Source of the DNA: Streptococcus himalayensis | Lineage (GTDB): Bacteria > Bacillota > Bacilli > Lactobacillales > Streptococcaceae | Reading direction: 5' to 3' | Assembly: GCF_001708305.1 (NCBI RefSeq) | Contig: NZ_CP016953.1 | Coordinates: forward strand, 2,003,501 to 2,067,500 | Length of the DNA stretch: 64,000 nucleotides | Shown: piece by piece, positions 9,303 through 19,375 of the stretch | How positions within the stretch are numbered: the first letter of the stretch is position 1 | Layout of the letters: each line of letters starts with the position of its first letter | Notes under the pieces: generated by a model | Database searches by the model: none | The model's input: the letters and a program-made list of their open reading frames with translations, nothing else | What the model was told of the DNA's origin: nothing | Program-made: the position numbers and the translations under genes

Positions 9303-9995
9303 TTAACCAACCTTTTGCAACAAAGCGATTAAAGCTTCTGCCGAGCGTTTCCCTGCTTCGATGATAAATTCATCAAAGGTGATATTGGCATCTCCTTGTG
9401 CGGTATCACTCATGGCGCGAATGACAAGGAAAGGCAGTCCGATGCTATGAGCGGCTTGGGCAATAGCTGCTCCTTCCATTTCAACCGCTAAAACAGTTGG
9501 GAAATGAGCCTTTATGGCTGCAATCTTGTCTTGACCTGCAATAAAGCTATCTCCTGTCGCAATCAATCCACTATGGGCTGTAATAGCTTGTTGAGCAAGG
9601 ATTTCCTTCATCTGCGCAAGGAGCGCCTTATCTGCTTCAAAATATAGGGGTTGTGCAGACATTTGACCGTACTCATAGCCAAAGGCTGTCAAATCCACAT
9701 CGTGGTAAGCCAACTGATCTGCTACAACCACATCCCCAATGGCAATTCCCTCTGCAACTGCGCCAGCTGAACCGGTATTCACAATCACATCGACCTGAAA
9801 TTGCTGGGCTAGGATAGCCACAGACATAGCCGACATGACCTTTCCAACCCCTGATTGGACCAAGACCACCTCATGCTGGCCTAGTATTCCAGTATAGTAG
9901 GTTCTTCCTAATACGATTTGCTCACTTCCACACTCGAGCGCTTCCACCAAGGTCTTCAATTCTTCTGGCATGGCAGCAATAATTCCAAATTTCAT
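9303..9995 (-). CDS. mtnN: 5'-methylthioadenosine/S-adenosylhomocysteine nucleosidase
   Basis: A 230-residue MTA/SAH nucleosidase (Pfs) starting MKFGIIAAMPEELKTLVEAL. Family motifs seen are the nucleobase pocket VNTGSAGAVAEG near residue 75, VAVEMEGAAIAQ near 170 (Glu of the ribose site), and RAMSDTAQGDA near 195 with the catalytic Asp. It cleaves adenine from MTA and SAH, recycling methyl-donor waste and producing S-ribosylhomocysteine, the LuxS substrate for AI-2. Site AAGGAAGCGT precedes the ATG. It closes the glmU-nudF-macP-mtnN cluster, and no terminator is obvious before the glycosyltransferase genes. Confidence 0.97.
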   Translation of the reverse strand: MKFGIIAAMPEELKTLVEALECGSEQIVLGRTYYTGILGQHEVVLVQSGVGKVMSAMSVAILAQQFQVDVIVNTGSAGAVAEGIAIGDVVVADQLAYHDVDLTAFGYEYGQMSAQPLYFEADKALLAQMKEILAQQAITAHSGLIATGDSFIAGQDKIAAIKAHFPTVLAVEMEGAAIAQAAHSIGLPFLVIRAMSDTAQGDANITFDEFIIEAGKRSAEALIALLQKVG

Positions 9996-10010
9996 ACGCT
10001 TCCTTTTCTT

Positions 10011-10319
10011 TTACAATTTAAACATAGCAATCAATAAAGCCGTCAGCAAGAGAACAATCCAAAAAAGAATTTTATTGAGTTTAGACTCAAAGAGGCCTCG
10101 TTTGGCATTTTCAATCCTACGACTTTTCACAATCGTAGGTTCAACTTCAATATCCAAGGTTTTTTGGCTAAAACCATGTCCTTGCGGAGCTGCATAGCCA
10201 AATGACCGATTCGTATGGATAATCTTGGTTTCCTCCTCATCATAAAGACGAGGTCCTGAAATCTTTTCGCCACGGTTGGCTTTCTCAATCATTTCATCTG
10301 TCAACAAGGGTCTTCCCAT
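10011..10319 (-). CDS. macP: MacP, membrane cofactor of the cell wall synthase PBP2a
   Basis: A 102-residue bitopic membrane protein: a hydrophilic cytoplasmic N-terminal part ([19 protein letters not shown]) and one hydrophobic span at the C-terminus (about 82-101). The neighbourhood (glmU, NUDIX, this gene, mtnN) is the same as for pneumococcal MacP as I recall it. There MacP activates PBP2a and is phosphorylated by StkP on Thr32; here Thr31 in the DEEETKII stretch is the likely equivalent. I choose the ATG at 10319 because the earlier GTG lies inside the AGGAGGT site. Confidence 0.85.
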   Translation of the reverse strand: MGRPLLTDEMIEKANRGEKISGPRLYDEEETKIIHTNRSFGYAAPQGHGFSQKTLDIEVEPTIVKSRRIENAKRGLFESKLNKILFWIVLLLTALLIAMFKL

Positions 10320-10331
10320 GCTGGCCACCTC

Positions 10332-10880
10332 CTATCTTTTCTGTCTCTCCAAAGCCCAATATTGCAAGGCTAACAAGGTTTTAGCGTCACAAATATCTCC
10401 GCTTTTTACAAGGTCTTGGGCTTCATCAAAACTCACTTGGTACAATTCTAAAGTTTCATCTTCGTCCATAGGACGGGGATTTTCAACCTTAACCAGATTG
10501 GTTGCTTTGTACAGTTTGATTTTTTCATTGCAAAATCCAATCGCTGTATAAAAATCATAGAGTAATTCAAGTTCAGCTGTATAGCCTGTCTCTTCTTCTA
10601 ATTCCCTCAGTGCAGCAGCTTTAGGGTCAGCATTTTCTCCCACTTCTAATTTCCCTGCTGGAATCTCATAGCTGGTTTGTTCAATCGCCTTACGGTACTG
10701 CTTGACCAAAATCAGCTTGTCCTCAGGCGTCACAGCAAGAACACAGACGGCTCCCTTATGAAAAATCAACTCCCGCTTGGCTTCTCCGCCCCTAGGAAGT
10801 GCAACATCATCTACCACGACATCAAAAATATGGCCCTTGAAAATCTCTGTCCGCTTTATGGTCTTTTCTTCGAATTTCAT
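10332..10880 (-). CDS. nudF: NUDIX hydrolase, ADP-ribose pyrophosphatase type
   Basis: A 182-residue protein with an intact NUDIX box from about residue 76: GKLEVGENADPKAAALRELEEETGY (G-x5-E-x7-REUxEExGU pattern). The EIPAGK lead-in and the length fit ADP-ribose pyrophosphatase rather than MutT. It would split ADP-ribose into AMP and ribose 5-phosphate. Three ATGs stand in a row; the third (10880) has the best spacing from AAGGAG. The first overlaps the glmU stop, so translation is coupled either way. Confidence 0.9.
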   Translation of the reverse strand: MKFEEKTIKRTEIFKGHIFDVVVDDVALPRGGEAKRELIFHKGAVCVLAVTPEDKLILVKQYRKAIEQTSYEIPAGKLEVGENADPKAAALRELEEETGYTAELELLYDFYTAIGFCNEKIKLYKATNLVKVENPRPMDEDETLELYQVSFDEAQDLVKSGDICDAKTLLALQYWALERQKR

Positions 10881-10885
10881 CATCA

Positions 10886-12334
<1,449 letters not shown>

Positions 12335-12390
12335 TCACTTCAATCATAGCCTAGAAACGAGGATTGATAAGCATTCTTGTCTTCTCTATT

Positions 12391-12490
12391 AGACTTGTTC
12401 AGAAACTCGATGGGGTAATTTTAAGCCGAGCAATATAGATAAGTTTTTGAAGCACTTGCATTTCAAAATTGAAAGTTTCTAAACAAGTCT
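12391..12490. repeat. 100-bp MITE-like element with 17-bp terminal inverted repeats
   Basis: Left end AGACTTGTTCAGAAACT and right end AGTTTCTAAACAAGTCT are inverted copies with one mismatch. TA dinucleotides sit at both outer edges (12390-12391 and 12490-12491), as for elements moved by TA-targeting transposases. There is no coding capacity. The rest of the 12306-12818 gap has no convincing gene. A stretch at 12551-12647 reads through as a short peptide frame without a start and may be a gene remnant. Confidence 0.6.
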
Positions 12491-12818
12491 ATTGATTGAT
12501 CTTTTCACCATTGTTTTGAAGTTTGCTTTAAAACACATTTATTATAGACGGAGTTGAAAAAGTCATTAAAAACTTAGAACAAGCCGCACATGATTCAGAT
12601 GCTTCAAGTGAAACAGATACTAGATTGTTAACATTATCATCCACTTAAATCCATATCTCCTTTGAGTCCAAAATCATTTATCAAGCCTTAAAATTGAAGC
12701 ATCTCAAAGTAGCAAAAGATGAAATCAACCAATATATATATTGGTCACGGTGAAACATATAGATATTTCAGCTAGTAATACCAACTCATCAATCTAGTTT
12801 CTATTTCTTTATTTTCTA

Positions 12819-12847
12819 TTTACATTTTTCGAAAATTCTAGTACACT
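12819..12847 (+). promoter_or_regulatory. Promoter of the folT riboswitch transcript
   Basis: -35 TTTACA at 12819-12824, 17-base spacer, -10 TACACT at 12842-12847. Transcription would start near 12854, just before the riboswitch. Confidence 0.65.
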
Positions 12848-12868
12848 AAAAAGGCAGAGAATTCTGCA

Positions 12869-12954
12869 CAGAGTAGGTGGTTTGCGTTAAGTGTGTATGG
12901 ATGGGATGTTGCCATACAACGAAGCGAAAGCGCGGTAAACCATTGCATCCGCTG
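12869..12954 (+). promoter_or_regulatory. Tetrahydrofolate riboswitch (folT class)
   Basis: The stretch matches the THF riboswitch consensus that I remember: GAGTAG, then GCGTTAAGTGTG, GGATGGGATGTTGCC, ACAACGAAGCGAAAGCGC, GGTAAACCATTGCATCCGC. The GCGAAAGC tetraloop hairpin and pairing between the TGGTTT and AAACCA segments are visible. Downstream, GCTGTC-TTAG-GACAGC (12951-12966) can fold as a hairpin that overlaps the 3' side of the aptamer. GCTCC (12965-12969) can pair with GGAGC of the folT ribosome site (12982-12986). This suggests control at translation: bound folate turns folT off. Confidence 0.95.
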
Positions 12955-12991
12955 TCTTAGGACAGCTCCACAATCTATAAAGGAGCACAAT

Positions 12992-13552
12992 ATGTTTTCT
13001 AAAAAATCCCCTTCATTTGGGGTTCAGTTAATTGTTGTCTTAGCGATGCTGATTGCTATTCGTTATATCTTGGGGCACTACTTTTCCTTTTGGATTATCC
13101 CAAATGTTCTCAAGGTCAGTCTATCATTTATCGCCAATACCTTAATTGGTGCCCTTGCAGGCCCTGCAATCTCACTACTTGTCTTTATCGTCAATGATGT
13201 GGTAACAGCATTGCAGTCTGGGTATCCTTTTATTATCTGGTTTACCCTCTTAGAAGCCATTCAAGGTTATCTATACGGCTACTTCTACTATGGGAAAAAG
13301 CTGGATAATCGAAACAAGCAAGATTGGATTTATGTGATTATCGCTACAACCGTAATCATGGGAATTGGGACTTTCTTTCTAACCCCCATTCTCAACCAAA
13401 TCTACCAAAATATACCCATCTCGGTACAGTTTTTTGCCCAAGGGCGCATCTTTAAAATCTTTGAAATCCCATTTCGGGTGATTGTTACGATGATCATCCT
13501 TCCACAACTTCAAAAAATCCCAGAAGTCAAAAAACTCATGGGATTATCGTAA
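12992..13552 (+). CDS. folT: FolT, substrate-binding (S) component of the folate ECF transporter
   Basis: A 186-residue membrane protein with about six hydrophobic segments, starting MFSKKSPSFGVQ. It begins at the ATG after AAGGAGCACAAT; the longer frame upstream runs through the riboswitch and is not coding. It captures folates and couples to the shared ECF module (EcfA, EcfA', EcfT) encoded elsewhere. Control by a THF riboswitch is the strongest evidence for folate rather than another vitamin. The gene ends before a strong bidirectional terminator. Confidence 0.93.
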   Translation: MFSKKSPSFGVQLIVVLAMLIAIRYILGHYFSFWIIPNVLKVSLSFIANTLIGALAGPAISLLVFIVNDVVTALQSGYPFIIWFTLLEAIQGYLYGYFYYGKKLDNRNKQDWIYVIIATTVIMGIGTFFLTPILNQIYQNIPISVQFFAQGRIFKIFEIPFRVIVTMIILPQLQKIPEVKKLMGLS

Positions 13553-13560
13553 ATCGTTAT

Positions 13561-13598
13561 AAAAAAAGCTTTGACTAACATCCATCAAAGCTTTTTTT
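13561..13598. terminator. Bidirectional terminator between folT and the efflux operon
   Basis: A-run, stem AGCTTTGA / TCAAAGCT, 10-base loop and T-run. It serves folT on the plus strand and the permease gene on the minus strand. Confidence 0.9.
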
Positions 13599-13605
13599 GT
13601 AACCT

Positions 13606-14871
13606 TTATTCGTAGCGAAGGGCTTCAATTGGATTGAGTTTAGAGGCCTTATTCGCTGGTAGGATTCCAAAGATAATTCCCACAAAAGCAGAGAACAACA
13701 GACTGCCAATCGCTGAGGAAATGGTAATCACAGGCGGTCCTGCAAAGAGTGCATCCAAGGAATGACCGATGGATAAGACAATGAGATAAGCCAAGGCCAA
13801 ACCAATCATCCCTCCAATGACTGTCAAAACAATGGATTCGATGACAAACTGGGTCAAGATATTACTGCGTGTCGCACCAAGTGCCTTTCTCAGACCAATC
13901 TCTCTCGTCCGCTCTGTCACGGATACTAACATAATATTCATCACGCCAATACCACCGACCAGCAGAGAAATCCCAGCAATAGCACCAAAAACTAGCTGAA
14001 AGACCACAATTTGTCCTTTTACTTGCTCCAACTGGCTTTCCACATCGAGAACCTGAAACTCACCGTCCGTTGCACCTGATAATTTGGTCAAGAGTCGAGC
14101 GGCAGCAGCTCCATCCTCTAAGGATTTATCGAGATGTTTGACATGAACCATGACGTTTTGGATTTCATCTCCGCCAAATTCTGCCGACAATTGGGTATTA
14201 GCCATGACAATGTTACCATTTGAAGGTGCTACTGCCTTGAGCTTTTCCATATCTGGATCGCGGTAGACACCAACGACACGATAATCACTTTCTCCCAAGC
14301 GAATGATTTTATTTAAGGATTCTTGAGGGCTGGTAAAGAGAATTTCTGCTAACTTCTCATCAATCAAAATCGCGCGTGAGAAATTCCGGTAGTCAGCATT
14401 GGCCAACAAACGACCTGCAAGAATTTCATAATTTTTCGCCTGAAAATAGGAAGAGTTGACCCCTGTAATCGGGATATTTTCTGCCTTTTTAGTGCCATAA
14501 GAGACTGAGGTCGTGGAGTTATTCGTCGCATAATATTTATCAATGCCATCCAATTCTCGAACCAACTGCTCTAGCCAAGCTTCTTGAATCTTAGGAGGAT
14601 CGCTATAAACTTCTGGACCTTCATCGGCCTGCGATTGCAAATCTTCAACAGTCTGAATACCGCTTCCATCCTTACTTTTGGTAAAAGAGTAAAAAAGGGC
14701 GACATCTTGACGATTGGAACCGACAATATCTGTAAAGGCTCGTTCAACCCCACTTCCGAGAGCCACAATAACCACGACGGACATCACCCCGATGATAATC
14801 CCTAGCATGGTCAGAAAAGAGCGCATTTTATGCCCCAAAATAGAGCTAAGAGCAAATCTAAAATTTTGCAT
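13606..14871 (-). CDS. MacB-type ABC transporter permease
   Basis: A 421-residue permease with the MacB/FtsX plan: one N-terminal span (about 17-42), a large extracellular domain (about 45-290), and three C-terminal spans with the GGIGVMNIMLVSVTERTREIG motif near 305. Start at 14871 overlaps the ATPase stop (TGATG) with GGAGAGG just before it; the ATG at 14889 would extend into the ATPase gene. With the ATPase and membrane-fusion protein upstream it forms a tripartite exporter of the YknXYZ/MacAB kind, often tied to antimicrobial peptides or lantibiotics. The substrate is unknown. Confidence 0.9.
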   Translation of the reverse strand: MQNFRFALSSILGHKMRSFLTMLGIIIGVMSVVVIVALGSGVERAFTDIVGSNRQDVALFYSFTKSKDGSGIQTVEDLQSQADEGPEVYSDPPKIQEAWLEQLVRELDGIDKYYATNNSTTSVSYGTKKAENIPITGVNSSYFQAKNYEILAGRLLANADYRNFSRAILIDEKLAEILFTSPQESLNKIIRLGESDYRVVGVYRDPDMEKLKAVAPSNGNIVMANTQLSAEFGGDEIQNVMVHVKHLDKSLEDGAAAARLLTKLSGATDGEFQVLDVESQLEQVKGQIVVFQLVFGAIAGISLLVGGIGVMNIMLVSVTERTREIGLRKALGATRSNILTQFVIESIVLTVIGGMIGLALAYLIVLSIGHSLDALFAGPPVITISSAIGSLLFSAFVGIIFGILPANKASKLNPIEALRYE

Positions 14872-15566
14872 CAAGCCTCTCCTTTCCACTTGCTATCAGA
14901 AGAGATAAGACCATCTCGAATCACAATTTGTCGTTTGGCATAGGCTGCAATCTCTGGTTCATGCGTGACCATGATAATGGTTTTTCCCTCGTTATTAAGC
15001 TCAATCAATAACTCCATAATCTGCTCACCCGTTTTGGTATCTAGGGCTCCTGTTGGTTCATCAGCTAAGATAATGGAAGGATTGTTCACTAAGGCACGCG
15101 CGATAGCCACCCGCTGTTTTTGCCCTCCAGAAAGTTCCGATGGCAAATGGTGCATACGCTCTGACAACTCGACTTTTTGTAAAAAACGCTCTGCCAACGT
15201 CTTTCGTTTGGACGGTGCCACTCCTGCATAAATCAAGGGCAATTCCACATTTTGGAAAGCGTTCAATTTCGAGAGCAAAAAGAATTGTTGAAAGACAAAG
15301 CCGATTTGTTGATTACGAACTTTGGCCAGTTTTTTTTCACCCAGGCTAGCCACCTCTTCCCCTGACAAATGATATTCGCCACTTGTGGGACGATCAAGCA
15401 TGCCGATGATATTCATCAAGGTTGATTTCCCCGAACCAGACGGCCCCATAATTGCCACAAATTCGCCTTCTTCTACGTCTAGGTCAATATCTTTTAAAAC
15501 ACGAAGTTCTTGATCCCCATTTCGATAGGTTTTGTTGATATTTCTGATACTAATCAAGTTCTTCAT
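14871..15566 (-). CDS. MacB-type ABC transporter ATPase
   Basis: A 231-residue ATPase with Walker [10 protein letters not shown] (residues 41-49), Q-loop QQFFLL, signature [15 protein letters not shown] near 144 and Walker [13 protein letters not shown]. The LolD/MacB lineage shows in the dimerising DEPTGALDT region. It overlaps the adaptor gene by 17 bases, with AGAGGTG inside that gene as ribosome site, and the permease starts in its stop codon. Confidence 0.95.
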   Translation of the reverse strand: MKNLISIRNINKTYRNGDQELRVLKDIDLDVEEGEFVAIMGPSGSGKSTLMNIIGMLDRPTSGEYHLSGEEVASLGEKKLAKVRNQQIGFVFQQFFLLSKLNAFQNVELPLIYAGVAPSKRKTLAERFLQKVELSERMHHLPSELSGGQKQRVAIARALVNNPSIILADEPTGALDTKTGEQIMELLIELNNEGKTIIMVTHEPEIAAYAKRQIVIRDGLISSDSKWKGEA

Positions 15567-16710
15567 AAGACTTCACCTCTTTACCCTCTTCCAAATCAGC
15601 GGATGGATTGGTGATAACTCTCTGTTCCTTGGTCAAGCCAGAGGTGATTTCCTGATTTTCAGCATCTGCATTTCCTAGGGAAACTTCCACTTTCTTTGCA
15701 ATGCCTTTGTCATCAATCGTCCAGACATAGCTCTTCTCCCCATCTGCTAAAATAGCGGTTACCGGAATCAACAAGCCCTTGCTATCATTTTTTACTTCCA
15801 TATTGACAGAAAAGCCTTGTTTCAAATCACCGATTTCGCTCGTAATCTCAACGATAAAGGGATATTTAGAACCAGACTGACCACCCGCTCCACCTGCGGC
15901 CGCATCTCCGTGATTATCTTTGGGATAATCCGAAATAAAGCTAATTTTTCCTGTCCAGGTCTTATCTGGATAAACTTTTGAGGTGATAGATACTTCTTGT
16001 CCTACCTTGATATTGGAAAGATTAAACTCAGATAATTCTCCTTTTACCTGAAGATTGCCATTGCTGACAATGTGAACCAAGGTTTGGTTGGTACCTGTTG
16101 TGGACTTGGAAACATCATGATTCACCTCCACAACGGTTCCTTCACCTGTACTTAAAACCGTTGTATTATTCAAGGCCGTCCAAGCTTTATTGAGATTATC
16201 AACAGCATCTGCTCGGCTATCTTGAAGTTCTCGCAATTGAGAATCTACCGTCCGTTGGGCTGTGGCAACGCTGGCATTATCAGCCTCCGCATCACCTGTT
16301 TTTTCAACTGTTGTACCATAGGTATTTAATTCATTGATTTGGCGGTCAATCTTATTGACTGCACGAGCAGCGGAATCATAGGCCGTTTGAGCATCCACAC
16401 TGGTATATTGAACCAAGGCTTGACCTTCTCCTACTTGGTCGCCAACATTGACCAAGATACTATCCAAATCTCCCTTGGTGCTATCAAAATACACATATTG
16501 CTCCCGCTCTGCAGCGACCGAACCTGCCAGTAAGACAGAAGAAGCAACGGAGCCTTCCTTGGGCTTTTGAACAAGTGGAGTTGCATTTTCAATAGGCTCT
16601 CCACCCCCTGCTCCTCCACCAAAGAAGAAAAATCCTCCCGCCGCTAGCACCACAGCAGCTACCACGCCGATAAGAGTATAGAGCTGCCACTTTTTGAGTC
16701 GTTTCATCAT
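15550..16710 (-). CDS. RND/MacA-like membrane fusion (adaptor) protein of the efflux operon
   Basis: A 386-residue protein with one N-terminal anchor (LYTLIGVVAAVVLAAGGFFFF), a glycine-rich linker, a lipoyl/barrel-sandwich region split by a short coiled hairpin (about 110-190), and a beta-barrel C-terminal part. It links the MacB-type permease to the wall space in Gram-positives. First gene of a three-gene operon in which all junctions overlap. Upstream is a GGAGGAGGACAC site and an extended -10 (TGGTAAAAT, minus, 16740-16748). Confidence 0.9.
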   Translation of the reverse strand: MMKRLKKWQLYTLIGVVAAVVLAAGGFFFFGGGAGGGEPIENATPLVQKPKEGSVASSVLLAGSVAAEREQYVYFDSTKGDLDSILVNVGDQVGEGQALVQYTSVDAQTAYDSAARAVNKIDRQINELNTYGTTVEKTGDAEADNASVATAQRTVDSQLRELQDSRADAVDNLNKAWTALNNTTVLSTGEGTVVEVNHDVSKSTTGTNQTLVHIVSNGNLQVKGELSEFNLSNIKVGQEVSITSKVYPDKTWTGKISFISDYPKDNHGDAAAGGAGGQSGSKYPFIVEITSEIGDLKQGFSVNMEVKNDSKGLLIPVTAILADGEKSYVWTIDDKGIAKKVEVSLGNADAENQEITSGLTKEQRVITNPSADLEEGKEVKSYEELD

Positions 16711-16879
16711 GTGTCCTCCTCCAAAAATTTATACTATTTATTTTACCATAAAACAAACGCTTCCAATCAAATAATTTAAAATTTTTCTCTTTTTGATTGT
16801 ACTATACATATAATACAATAATACATTTTAAAAATCAAGCATTTCTATAACATTTTTCTAACTAGGTCGTAGCGGATTT

Positions 16880-16908
16880 TTGCATTCATATCCGAAAAAA
16901 GATACAAT
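16880..16908 (+). promoter_or_regulatory. Promoter of gor
   Basis: -35 TTGCAT (16880-16885), 17-base spacer, -10 TACAAT (16903-16908), about 29 bases before the ATG. Confidence 0.65.
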
Positions 16909-16937
16909 GATAGCAAGAAAAAGCAAAGGAGAGAAGA

Positions 16938-18287
16938 ATGAGAGAATACGATTTAATCACTATCGGCGGAGGAAGTGGCGGAATTGCTACTGCTAACCGC
17001 GCTAGTCTCTACGGTGCTAAAGTTGCTGTTATTGAAGACGGTCTTTTAGGAGGAACCTGTGTCAATCGTGGCTGCGTCCCTAAAAAGATTATGTGGTACG
17101 GGGCTCAGGTTTCTGAAGCCATTCAAAAATACGGCCCTGAATACGGTTTTACAAGCCAAGACCAACAATTTGACTTTGCAACTCTTCGCAAAAATCGTGA
17201 AGCTTACATCGATCGCGCCCGCGGCTCTTATACGACAACATTTGAAAAAAATGGTGTGGAGGTCATTCCAGGTCGAGCTCGCTTTGTCTATCCGCACACT
17301 GTTGAAGTCAATGGAGAGTTGATTTCTGCCAAACATATCGTCATTGCAACGGGGGCTCATGCCCATATCCCAGCTATTGAAGGGGCAGAACTGGGGCTGG
17401 TATCTGACCATGTATTTGAATGGGAAAGTCTGCCAAAATCGGTCGCAATTTTGGGGGCTGGCTACATCGCTGTTGAATTAGCCGGTGTTCTCCATGCTTT
17501 AGGTGTCAAAACAGAGCTCTTTGTTCGTGGAGACAAACCTCTGCGAAACTTCGATGATTATATTATCGATGGTTTGGTCGAAGAAATGGCTAAAGACGGA
17601 TTGGCTCTTCATCCCCATAAAGTCGCTAACTGCCTTGAACAATCAGGAGAGAATCTCATCACCATTCACTTTGAGGATGGTAGTCAAGCCAGTGCTGAAA
17701 AAGTCATCTGGGCAACGGGCCGTAAGCCCAATGTCGCGGACCTCAACTTAACTGCCGTTGGAGTTAGTCTCAACGAACAAGGCTTTATCGCTGTTGATGA
17801 CTATCAAAACACGACCACAAAGGGAATCTATGCTCTTGGAGATGTCAGTGGCGAGAAAGAATTAACTCCTGTGGCCATCAAGGCTGGTCGTATGCTGGCT
17901 GAACGTCTCTTTAATCATCAGCCTGAAGCTAAGATGGACTACACCAACATTCCAACCGTTGTCTTTTCTCATCCTGCCATTGGAACGGTAGGACTCACTG
18001 AAAAAGAGGCCATCGCGACTTACGGAGAGACAAATGTTCGTGTCTACACTTCTAGTTTTGCTTCTATGTATTCAGCTGTGACTAGCCACCGACAACAGGC
18101 TCGCTTTAAACTCATCACCAAAGGCCCTGAGGAAACCGTTGTCGGTCTGCACGGTCTTGGCTATGGAGTTGATGAAATGATTCAAGGCTTTGCTGTGGCC
18201 ATTAAAATGGGAGCTACCAAGGCTGACTTTGACAATACCGTTGCCATTCATCCGACTGGATCCGAAGAATTTGTGACCATGCGATAA
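16938..18287 (+). CDS. gor: Glutathione-disulfide reductase
   Basis: A 449-residue flavoprotein. It has the FAD-binding GGGSGG at 9-14, the redox disulfide [13 protein letters not shown] near 40, the NADPH-binding [13 protein letters not shown] near 177 followed by FVRGDKPLR, the ALGDV motif near 298, and the C-terminal HPTGSEEF with the active-site His-Glu pair. It reduces GSSG with NADPH in the cytoplasm; in streptococci glutathione is often imported. GGAGAGAAG site before the ATG, and a terminator follows. Confidence 0.96.
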   Translation: MREYDLITIGGGSGGIATANRASLYGAKVAVIEDGLLGGTCVNRGCVPKKIMWYGAQVSEAIQKYGPEYGFTSQDQQFDFATLRKNREAYIDRARGSYTTTFEKNGVEVIPGRARFVYPHTVEVNGELISAKHIVIATGAHAHIPAIEGAELGLVSDHVFEWESLPKSVAILGAGYIAVELAGVLHALGVKTELFVRGDKPLRNFDDYIIDGLVEEMAKDGLALHPHKVANCLEQSGENLITIHFEDGSQASAEKVIWATGRKPNVADLNLTAVGVSLNEQGFIAVDDYQNTTTKGIYALGDVSGEKELTPVAIKAGRMLAERLFNHQPEAKMDYTNIPTVVFSHPAIGTVGLTEKEAIATYGETNVRVYTSSFASMYSAVTSHRQQARFKLITKGPEETVVGLHGLGYGVDEMIQGFAVAIKMGATKADFDNTVAIHPTGSEEFVTMR

Positions 18288-18297
18288 GTGCGAACAA

Positions 18298-18332
18298 CCT
18301 AAACCAGCGAAGTCCTCTTCTCTGGTTTTTTG
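18298..18332 (+). terminator. Terminator of gor
   Basis: Stem AAACCAG (18301-18307) / CTGGTTT (18322-18328) followed by Ts. Confidence 0.75.
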
Positions 18333-18411
18333 TCTCCACCAACAATCAAGATGAATGACAATCCGTATGATTTCTTTAACCAAAGAAAACCTGTACCCTC
18401 TAACAATCAAA

Positions 18412-18546
18412 ATCTGACTAGGTTCCACAATTGAGAATTGCAGAAGGTAATCGATAAAACTAGCCTAGCTTGTGTCCTAAAAACTGCAGGTAGAACTAGA
18501 GGTCAGCAAGGTGAGTTAACAACGTCAGATTTTAATTTTTGATGAG
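18412..18546. repeat. Degenerate intergenic repeat, copy 1
   Basis: Two blocks are shared with a second copy at 34826-35174: 18412-18464 (53 bases, 50 identical) and 18507-18546 (40 bases, about 32 identical). The ends CAAAATCTGAC and GTCAGATTTTA are inverted to each other. No gene is visible in 18333-18721; the repeat is the only recognisable content. Confidence 0.65.
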
Positions 18547-18721
18547 AAGAATTTCCCCTTTTGATGAACTCGCTGCAAGACAATTCGCCTGACCTTTATA
18601 AGAAATGCTCTTCTTTAGTATAAAAGAGCTAATCCCCTTCTACCATAACTTTGCCTTTCATTTTCTCCTTATTTCTTACACTTTTGTAAGAAACAGGCTA
18701 TTCCGCCTAGACAAATCCAGC

Positions 18722-18749
18722 TTGACTTTTCTTATTTTTGGGATACAAT
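18722..18749 (+). promoter_or_regulatory. Promoter of bioY
   Basis: -35 TTGACT (18722-18727), 16-base spacer, -10 TACAAT (18744-18749), about 33 bases before the chosen ATG. Confidence 0.7.
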
Positions 18750-18781
18750 AGTTACCATAAAAAAGAAAGTTGGGTTACAAA

Positions 18782-19318
18782 ATGAAACAATATACCACTC
18801 TGACGCTCCCCGCTCTCGGAGCTGCTTTTATCGCTGTCTTGGCTCAAATCACCCTTCCCATCGGCCCTGTCCCCTTTTCTCTCCAAAACATGGCCATTGG
18901 ATTGATTGCCACCTTGTTCAAACCAAGAGAAGCGCTCTTATCCACTCTGCTTTATCTCTTGCTCGGTAGTATCGGTTTGCCAGTGTTTGCGGGTGGACAT
19001 GGGGGTGTTTCAGCACTGATAGGACCAAGCGCCGGCTATCTCTGGGCCTATATTGCCTATGCAGGTCTCACCTCCTACCTGACCAAGCCGAAAAGCCCTA
19101 TCTCTGCTATCTTTTTCGCCAATCTTCTAGGAGATAGTCTCGTCTTTGTCGGTGGTTGTTTGGGACTCCATATTCTAGCAAGCATGCCTGTTGCAAAAAT
19201 TTGGCTCCTCGGAGTTCTTCCTTTTATCCTTCCAGATTTGGTGAAAATACTCGTCATCAGTCTGATTAGCCGAGAACTTTTTAGGCATTTGGGACAACAT
19301 ACCTATTTCAAAAGTTGA
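18782..19318 (+). CDS. bioY: BioY, biotin-specific S component of an ECF transporter
   Basis: A 178-residue protein with about six spans, starting MKQYTTLTLPALGAAFIAVL. It carries the BioY hallmark ITLPIGPVPFSLQNM near residue 28 and GLPVFAGGHGGVSAL near 67 with the conserved G-G-P-S-A-G-Y stretch following. It binds biotin and works with the shared ECF module. I use the ATG at 18782; the upstream TTG codon at 18770 has no better site. The ribosome site is weak (AAGAAAG). Confidence 0.95.
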   Translation: MKQYTTLTLPALGAAFIAVLAQITLPIGPVPFSLQNMAIGLIATLFKPREALLSTLLYLLLGSIGLPVFAGGHGGVSALIGPSAGYLWAYIAYAGLTSYLTKPKSPISAIFFANLLGDSLVFVGGCLGLHILASMPVAKIWLLGVLPFILPDLVKILVISLISRELFRHLGQHTYFKS

Positions 19319-19375
19319 TAAATCTTGGTAAATACAGTAAAATGATGTTCAGCAAGAAAAGGATTGGCAGGGAGA

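Noticed and set aside
18333..18769. RNA gene in the gor-bioY gap
   Set aside because: Apart from the repeat and the bioY promoter I see no conserved fold or tRNA-like cloverleaf.
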